Position numbers and translations under genes: made by a program. The notes below the pieces were generated by a model. The model saw only the letters and a list, made by a program, of their open reading frames with translations. It ran no database searches and was not told the DNA's origin. From positions 503,408 to 567,407 of the forward strand of contig DAONGN010000001.1 in NCBI GenBank assembly GCA_035404185.1: a stretch of DNA of 64,000 nucleotides, in the 5' to 3' direction. Below are positions 58,948-64,000 of the stretch, piece after piece; position 1 is the stretch's first letter, and each line of letters begins with the position of its first letter. The stretch is from Candidatus Pacearchaeota archaeon. Its GTDB lineage: Bacteria; Patescibacteriota; Minisyncoccia; Minisyncoccales; Minisyncoccaceae.

Positions 58948-59505
58948 TTAACTTAAAAGAACCAACATTGCCTCATATTTAGGCTTAATTATTTTCTTTG
59001 AATTCTCAAAATTGAGCTGATTCCATTTATTTTCAAGTTTTTTTCTAACTGCTTCTTTAGCTTCCATCTGATTCAAATTTTCATAGATAAAAGCGGCTTT
59101 AAATATTCCTGGAATATTATCAAAATTACTTAAAGCATCCGCATCGGCAATTATCTTTTCTTCAACACTTGTTGGATTATTTTTTTGTGAACCGCGATGA
59201 TTTAAAATACAATTCTTAACCATCTCTATCTTTTCAATTGGATAATTTAATTCTTTTAATTTTTCTTCTGCAATCTTTGCTCCAGTAATATGGTGATCTT
59301 TCCTACCATAAATAACGGAACCGATATCATGCAGCCAAGCAGCAATTTCAACTACCTCTTTATCAGCTCCCAATTCTTCAGCTAGCTCAAGGGCATATTT
59401 AACTGTAGGAACAAAATGAAAAATAAAAGGTTCGTAGCCATATTTACTATTTGATTTTAGTGACTCTTTTTCAACAAAATTTTTAATCTCTTCAATTATG
59501 TTCAT
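58948..59505 (-). CDS. HD-domain phosphohydrolase
   Basis: The metal-binding HD motif AAWLHDIG and the following KDHHITGAKIAEE, with NHRGS and IADADAL. Length 185. Members degrade nucleotides or (p)ppGpp; the substrate is unknown. It overlaps the membrane protein gene upstream by 14 bases. Confidence 0.8.
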   Translation of the reverse strand: MNIIEEIKNFVEKESLKSNSKYGYEPFIFHFVPTVKYALELAEELGADKEVVEIAAWLHDIGSVIYGRKDHHITGAKIAEEKLKELNYPIEKIEMVKNCILNHRGSQKNNPTSVEEKIIADADALSNFDNIPGIFKAAFIYENLNQMEAKEAVRKKLENKWNQLNFENSKKIIKPKYEAMLVLLS

Positions 59506-59836
59506 CTTTGTTAAATAAGAAAAGCACTCCTGATAATAGCAAAGGAAGCGATATCAGAACAAAAGTATCCCACCTATGATAAGTCCCATAATAAACAGTA
59601 AAGATAATGCTCATAATGATAAAAATAATTCCTCCTGTTCTTGGCTTTTTCCATGAATAAAACAATACAATAATAAGAAAAATAGTTGGAATGTTATGCA
59701 TAAAAAATCCCCCTATTTTATCCAACAATGATCCGTCCATACTAAAAACATCGAAAGACAAAAGAACAAGGAAAGAAACAAAAATAATCATTAATATTCT
59801 TGGAAACCAAATTGTTAATATTTTTTTAATATTCAT
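59492..59836 (-). CDS. Four-helix membrane protein of unknown function
   Basis: A 114-residue protein of about four hydrophobic helices with a conserved-looking YSWKKPRTGG and YGTYHRWDTF. It resembles the uncharacterised DUF7670-type proteins. It is translationally coupled to the small gene upstream (ATGA) and overlaps the HD gene. Confidence 0.6.
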   Translation of the reverse strand: MNIKKILTIWFPRILMIIFVSFLVLLSFDVFSMDGSLLDKIGGFFMHNIPTIFLIIVLFYSWKKPRTGGIIFIIMSIIFTVYYGTYHRWDTFVLISLPLLLSGVLFLFNKDEHN

Positions 59837-59976
59837 ATTATTTTTTTAATTTTCTTATTATTTCTTTCTTGCCTAAGTTTCTGAGAAGGCTTGCCTTCTT
59901 TATACTTACTTACCTGTCTTTCATATGAGTTCATCTTTCCTATATTCTTCACAGGATGTCTTACAAATAATGTCAT
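59833..59976 (-). CDS. Small basic protein, 47 residues
   Basis: ATG at 59976 begins a 47-residue lysine/arginine-rich frame, probably nucleic-acid-associated or a membrane-protein chaperone. Its TGA overlaps the ATG of the membrane protein (ATGA). The start codon lies six bases after TATAAT of the promoter duplicated at 17656, so it is leaderless. Confidence 0.55.
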   Translation of the reverse strand: MTLFVRHPVKNIGKMNSYERQVSKYKEGKPSQKLRQERNNKKIKKII

Positions 59977-59982
59977 GCTTTT

Positions 59983-60011
59983 ATTATACTTCTAAAAACA
60001 AAAAGTGCCAA
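59983..60011 (-). promoter_or_regulatory. Leaderless promoter, duplicate of 17656-17684
   Basis: TTGGCA (60006-60011), 17-base spacer and TATAAT (59983-59988), then six bases and ATG at 59976. Spacer and boxes match the copy at 17656. Confidence 0.65.
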
Positions 60012-60055
60012 TAACGATAAGATTTACGGAAACGTTTTATTAGAGTCTTTTAAGA

Positions 60056-62281
60056 TCAATTCTTAATACACCTTACAGACATTCCATATCCTCGATATTG
60101 AGTACCACTGGTTGTTGCAGCACTGCTAGTAAATTTTGCGTATGAAGATTTGGTGCTATTAGTTGTACTGCTCCAATAATAGCCATTGGTGCCGACATCA
60201 GTACTAGTAAGACTACCAGAGTAACTTCTGTAGCCCCCTACGGTTAACTTTAAGACAGAACTGTAGGCAGTAGTATAGTTCGTCAAAGGAATAGTACTAA
60301 TTTCAGAACCCCATTCAGTTAACGTTGGTATGCGCCAACCAGTAGGACAAGGATTATTAGTTCCGCTAACTCCTTGCCAAAGATTAGTATTTTGAGGATT
60401 TCTCCAGTCATAAGGAGTAGCGCTACTTGTAATAAACTTATTATTACCAGGCGTATTGCTAGAAGATTTGGTACTAGTAGTAGAACTCGTACGAGTCTGA
60501 TGACTATCATCTAATCTTCCCCATTCAAATAAATCTCCATAAGCGCTTGAGTCAGTCTTAGATGTAGCAACTTGAGTGGCTCCAAGATTTCTATCCATCC
60601 AACATTTACCTGTTGGAGATAAAACTGTTCCATAAGTAACACTACCAGATTTATAAGTAAAGGCTACCGATTGAGTACAAGTCCAAACTGTAGCACAACT
60701 AGCAGTAGTTCCTCCGTTTAATCCAGCACAAGTCCAAGTCCAGGGACCAGAGCCAGAGACAGATGAGGCAGTTCCAGGGTTGCAGAGATCGGTACTTGGA
60801 GCAATATATGAATTAGTGCTATTAGCTGAACCACAGACACCATCTTGGGATTTATTAGCGGTACAGGTTCCGCTAGTTGCTCCTCCGTTTGTTGATGCAC
60901 AAGTCCAAGTCCAGGGACCAGAGCCAGAGACAGATGAGGCAGTTCCAGGGTTGCAGAGATCGGTACTTGGAGCAGTGTAGTAATTAGAACCATCGGCAGT
61001 TCCACAAACACCATCTTCGCTTTTGTTAGCAGTACAGGTTCCGCTAGTTGCTCCTCCGTTTAATCCAGCACAAGTCCAAGTCCAGGGACCAGAGCCAGAG
61101 ACAGATGAGGCAGTTCCAGGGTTGCAGAGATTATTGCTCGGAGCAGAGGGGTAATACGAACCATTGGCAGTTCCACAAACACCGTCTTCAATTTTGTTAG
61201 CGGTACAGGTAGAAGAAGTAGTTCCTCCGTTTAATCCAGCACAAGTCCAAGTCCAGGGACCAGAGCCAGAGACAGATGAGGCAGTTCCAGGGTTGCAGAG
61301 ATCGGTACTTGGAGCAATATATGAATTAGTGCTATTAGCTGAACCACAGACACCATCTTGGGATTTATTAGCGGTACAGGTTCCGCTAGTTGCTCCTCCG
61401 TTTGTTGATGCACAAGTCCAAGTCCAGGGACCGGAACCAGAGACAGAAGAAGCGTTTCCAGGGTTGCAGAGATCGGTACTTGGAGCAGAAGAATAATTAG
61501 AACCATTGGCAGTTCCACAAACACCGTCTTCAATTTTGTTAGCGGTACAGGTTCCGCTAGTTGCTCCTCCGTTTGTTGATGCACAAGTCCAAGTCCAGGG
61601 ACCGGAACCAGAGACAGAAGAAGCGTTTCCAGGGTTGCAGAGATCGGTACTTGGAGCAGAAGAATAATTAGAACCATTGGCAGTTCCACAAACACCGTCT
61701 TCAATTTTGTTAGCAGTACAAGTAGGAGTGTATCCCTTATTTAATCCAGCACAAGTCCAAGTCCAGGGACCGGAACCAGAGACAGAAGAAGCGTTTCCCG
61801 TAGAACAAAAATTAGCTATCGGAGCAGAAGTTAAATTAGCACCGTTTGAAGAACCACAAACACCGTTGACTGCCTTTTCAGTCGCTGAACTATAAGTATC
61901 TGTTGCACTGTCATATATATATGCATAATCAGTAGAAAGAACTGAAGAAATAACGAAAGAGTTTCCATCATCTGAAACGTATTTATAATTTGAATCGCTA
62001 GGAAGTGGTTTTGTAAGATAATAAGAAAGCTGATCATCAATAACTGGACAACTACCAATAAAACAATTATCACTATCTGCAACTATTGGATATGATCCCT
62101 CCATTGCCTTATAAGAAGCCAAATTCATTCTTAATTGATCTAGAGCTGATTTTTTAAGTGCGTCATTGGCGGCATCATTTGCTTTATTCAAGGAGACGAC
62201 AACAATGCCAGAAAGAATTCCAATAATAGAAATGACTACTAATATTTCAATTAAAGTAAAAGCTTTGTTTGATATCTTCAT
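60056..62281 (-). CDS. Repeat-rich pilin-like adhesin with FISUMP-like C-terminus
   Basis: The N-terminus is a prepilin (K-AFTLIEILVVISIIGILSG) with a short head to about residue 130. Residues 137-530 are seven tandem modules of about 57 residues, each with GVCG, C-N-P-G-N/T-A-S-S, GSGPWTWTC and TCTANK. The C-terminal 200 residues have the FISUMP/Fib_succ_major form: GKCWMDRNLGATQ, then CPTGWRIPTLTEW and a final YGMSVRCIKN. It is likely a surface filament tip or adhesin. The same module occurs once in the chagasin-like protein at 3147-3875. Overlapping plus- and minus-strand frames here are shadows of the repeats. Confidence 0.8.
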   Translation of the reverse strand: MKISNKAFTLIEILVVISIIGILSGIVVVSLNKANDAANDALKKSALDQLRMNLASYKAMEGSYPIVADSDNCFIGSCPVIDDQLSYYLTKPLPSDSNYKYVSDDGNSFVISSVLSTDYAYIYDSATDTYSSATEKAVNGVCGSSNGANLTSAPIANFCSTGNASSVSGSGPWTWTCAGLNKGYTPTCTANKIEDGVCGTANGSNYSSAPSTDLCNPGNASSVSGSGPWTWTCASTNGGATSGTCTANKIEDGVCGTANGSNYSSAPSTDLCNPGNASSVSGSGPWTWTCASTNGGATSGTCTANKSQDGVCGSANSTNSYIAPSTDLCNPGTASSVSGSGPWTWTCAGLNGGTTSSTCTANKIEDGVCGTANGSYYPSAPSNNLCNPGTASSVSGSGPWTWTCAGLNGGATSGTCTANKSEDGVCGTADGSNYYTAPSTDLCNPGTASSVSGSGPWTWTCASTNGGATSGTCTANKSQDGVCGSANSTNSYIAPSTDLCNPGTASSVSGSGPWTWTCAGLNGGTTASCATVWTCTQSVAFTYKSGSVTYGTVLSPTGKCWMDRNLGATQVATSKTDSSAYGDLFEWGRLDDSHQTRTSSTTSTKSSSNTPGNNKFITSSATPYDWRNPQNTNLWQGVSGTNNPCPTGWRIPTLTEWGSEISTIPLTNYTTAYSSVLKLTVGGYRSYSGSLTSTDVGTNGYYWSSTTNSTKSSYAKFTSSAATTSGTQYRGYGMSVRCIKN
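60690..61870. repeat. Seven tandem near-identical 171-bp repeats
   Basis: The DNA encoding the seven modules repeats about every 171 bases with long identical stretches, for instance around GGGACCAGAGCCAGAGACAG. Such identity permits slippage, so copy number may vary and this span may be an assembly risk. Confidence 0.85.
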
Positions 62282-62370
62282 GGTATTTTATTTTAAATTT
62301 TTGTATTAAAATTATTATACAAGAATTAAACTTAAAAAAAGAGTAGACAATCATATTTTAGAATTATCAA

Positions 62371-63081
62371 TCAACCTATAAATGTTCCAAATTTTTCTCC
62401 TTTTAATGCTTTAGAAATATCTTTAAATTTTTTAATATTAAATACAATAATCGGCTTTTGATTATCTAAACACAAAGCAAAAGCTGTTAAATCCATAACA
62501 TTTAGTTTCTTCTCTAAGGCCTCTTCAAAGGTTAAATTTTCATACAGCTTAGCATCGGAATACTTTTTAGGGTCTTTATTATATACTCCATCAACATTAG
62601 TAGCTTTTAAAATTAAATCACAATCAATCTCGCAAGATCTTAAAGCAGCTAAAGTATCTGTGGTAAAAAAAGGATTACCAGTTCCTCCAGCAAAAACAAC
62701 TATCTTTCCTTGATTTAAATATTCAATTGCTTTCTTTTTTGAAAAAGACTCGCAAACTTTATCCATTTCTATTGATGACATTAATTTTGATGGAACACCC
62801 AAAGACTCTAAGGCCTCTTCTAATCCCAATCCATTGATAATAGTGGATAACATTCCCATATAATCAGCCGTCACCTTGTCAAAATGTTCTTCTCCTATTT
62901 CACGACCCCTAAAAATATTTCCTCCTCCAATAACAATACATAAGTCAACATTATTCTTTTTTTTAATATCAACAATCTCTTTGGCTATTTTCATATACGA
63001 AGACAAAGAAACTCCTCTGCCATCTTCTTTGCCAAACGACTCCCCTCCAATCTTTAATAATATTCTTTTGTATTTTTTCAT
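62371..63081 (-). CDS. pyrH: UMP kinase
   Basis: A 236-residue amino-acid-kinase-fold enzyme with ILLKIGGESFG, VIGGGNIFRG and GTGNPFFTTDTLAALR motifs. It phosphorylates UMP and is often allosterically controlled. A gap of about 105 bases to purB holds nothing recognisable. Confidence 0.94.
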   Translation of the reverse strand: MKKYKRILLKIGGESFGKEDGRGVSLSSYMKIAKEIVDIKKKNNVDLCIVIGGGNIFRGREIGEEHFDKVTADYMGMLSTIINGLGLEEALESLGVPSKLMSSIEMDKVCESFSKKKAIEYLNQGKIVVFAGGTGNPFFTTDTLAALRSCEIDCDLILKATNVDGVYNKDPKKYSDAKLYENLTFEEALEKKLNVMDLTAFALCLDNQKPIIVFNIKKFKDISKALKGEKFGTFIG

Positions 63082-63186
63082 TTAATGTAATGTGAATTAT
63101 TATCACAAATATTATATTCTATTTATTAAAACTAGGCAAACTAAAAAACAAAAGAGCCGAATATATATTCTGCTCATTTAAAAAAA

Positions 63187-64000
63187 TTAAAGAATTATTA
63201 TCTGATTGAAGATTTGATTAGTGTATCGAATCTTTTTTTCAATATCGAAACACTCATGAAGTTCATCGGGATTAATGAATTTCATAATCTCTTCGTTCCG
63301 AAGTAATGCGGTGTAGAAATCTTCTTTGGTTTCCCAGCATTCAAGGGCAATATCCCTCACAAGAGTATGCGCTCTTTCTCTTGGCAGGCCACTCTTTTCG
63401 GAAACAAGCATCATCACTTCCTGGGAAAAAATCAAACCCTTGGTCAACTCGAGATTTTCCTTCATTCTTTCCTTGGAAACCCTCATCTTCCGGAATATTG
63501 AAGCAAGTCTTTTTAGTCCATATTCGACCAATGCCGAACTGTCGGGAAGAATCACTCTCTCTGGTCCAGAATTATCCAAGCTTCGTTCGTTCCAGCAGTC
63601 AGAAAGATTGCCATAGGAAACTTGAACGTTGCTGCAGACAATGCGCATTAATCCGGTCAGATTCTCCCAGCCGATAGGGTTCTTTTTGTGCGGCATGGCC
63701 GATGACCCCTTTTGGTCTTTGCTGAACGATTCCATGACCTCACCGATCTCGGTTTGAGCCATGAGACGCATGCTGACCGATATCTTAGAAACTGTTCCGG
63801 CAATTAAGCCAAGGACCGCCATGTATTCAGCAATGATATCGCGAGAAATAATCTGTGTCGCAATAATGGGTTTGAGCCCAAGCTTTTCACAGGTTATCAC
63901 TTCGACTTTTGGGTCAAGTGTATACATGCCGACAGCACCACTGATTTTGCCGACTGAAACTCTGATTTTAAGACTTTCCAGTCTTTCTTTGTGTCTCTTC
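63187..64000 (-). CDS. purB: Adenylosuccinate lyase (5' end outside window)
   Basis: The signature SSAMPHKKNPI is present and KISGAVG continues to the window edge without a stop, so the true start is beyond 64000. The C-terminal helical domain is complete. PurB acts in purine synthesis and AMP formation. Codons are visibly GC-richer than in pyrH, which fits the accessory gene class seen elsewhere. Confidence 0.92.
   Translation of the reverse strand, partial: KRHKERLESLKIRVSVGKISGAVGMYTLDPKVEVITCEKLGLKPIIATQIISRDIIAEYMAVLGLIAGTVSKISVSMRLMAQTEIGEVMESFSKDQKGSSAMPHKKNPIGWENLTGLMRIVCSNVQVSYGNLSDCWNERSLDNSGPERVILPDSSALVEYGLKRLASIFRKMRVSKERMKENLELTKGLIFSQEVMMLVSEKSGLPRERAHTLVRDIALECWETKEDFYTALLRNEEIMKFINPDELHECFDIEKKIRYTNQIFNQIIIL

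Noticed and set aside
60690..61870. CRISPR array
   Set aside because: The 171-bp units are coding, contiguous and lack short repeats with unique spacers; no cas genes are in the window.
60319..62082. Several open frames on both strands within the adhesin repeats
   Set aside because: They repeat with the 171-bp units in other frames and are shadows of the long coding frame.

Overview
The window looks like a chromosome fragment from an ultra-small, AT-rich bacterium of the Patescibacteria (Candidate Phyla Radiation, Parcubacteria-like). This is inferred from gene style rather than from a marker phylogeny: low GC, short intergenic gaps, many one- or two-TM small proteins, pilin-like proteins with repeat domains, indirect Asn/Gln-tRNA charging (GatCAB with an archaeal-type AspRS), a MurL-type peptidoglycan route, and few biosynthetic genes. 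No rRNA, CRISPR array, transposase or integrase was seen. Most genes lie on the minus strand.

Layout. 1-6.3 kb: a Kazal-domain protein, a fused MiaB-MiaA tRNA-modification enzyme, then a surface cluster (chagasin-like protease inhibitor, glycine-rich pilin-like protein, Asp-box protein). 6.3-7.8 kb: two single-gene units separated by short tRNA-3'-end-like repeats. 7.8-14.6 kb: gatB-deoC-tmk-dcd-rplK-nusG-secE and gyrB. 14.7-21.9 kb: tRNA genes (His, Arg, Asp, Met, probable initiator Met), an HNH nuclease, a glycoside-hydrolase-like protein, an excisionase-like regulator, and a second run of single-gene units separated by the same repeats. 22-44 kb: gatA/gatC, gltX, cell-wall and division genes (murG, ftsW, murD, murL, mraY, a DD-carboxypeptidase, murC), aspS, two response regulators with a histidine kinase and a kinase-less membrane partner. 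44-54 kb: a PHP phosphoesterase, two near-duplicate HAD phosphatases, and an inositol region: a myo-inositol-1-phosphate synthase (MIPS) paralog fused to a LacI/periplasmic-binding-type domain, a divergent stand-alone copy of that domain, then MIPS, PadR and a CDP-alcohol phosphotransferase; beyond these a Fic/Doc toxin pair. 54-64 kb: efp, ferredoxin-thioredoxin reductase and thioredoxin, HNH nuclease, xseB/xseA, a promoter-to-terminator structured RNA with no family I can name, nuclease/NYN/HD genes, a repeat-rich pilin-like adhesin, pyrH and a partial purB.

How it fits together. MIPS, an inositol-monophosphatase-family enzyme and the CDP-alcohol phosphotransferase suggest an inositol-phosphate headgroup pathway, with a PadR regulator inside the MIPS operon and a perfect palindrome over the MIPS promoter. 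The Gat genes, GltX and AspRS form the indirect aminoacylation system. MurD, MurL, MraY, MurG, MurC, FtsW and DacA-like form the wall pathway, where MurL implies L-Glu addition followed by epimerisation. Two expression styles are visible: several genes have a sigma70-like -10 box ending six bases before the start codon (leaderless), while visibly GC-richer accessory genes carry strong Shine-Dalgarno sequences. The most novel items are the structured RNA (57209-57590), the tRNA-end-like cassette arrays (6.3-7.8 and 18.8-21.6 kb) and the MIPS/sugar-binding fusion with its divergent partner.
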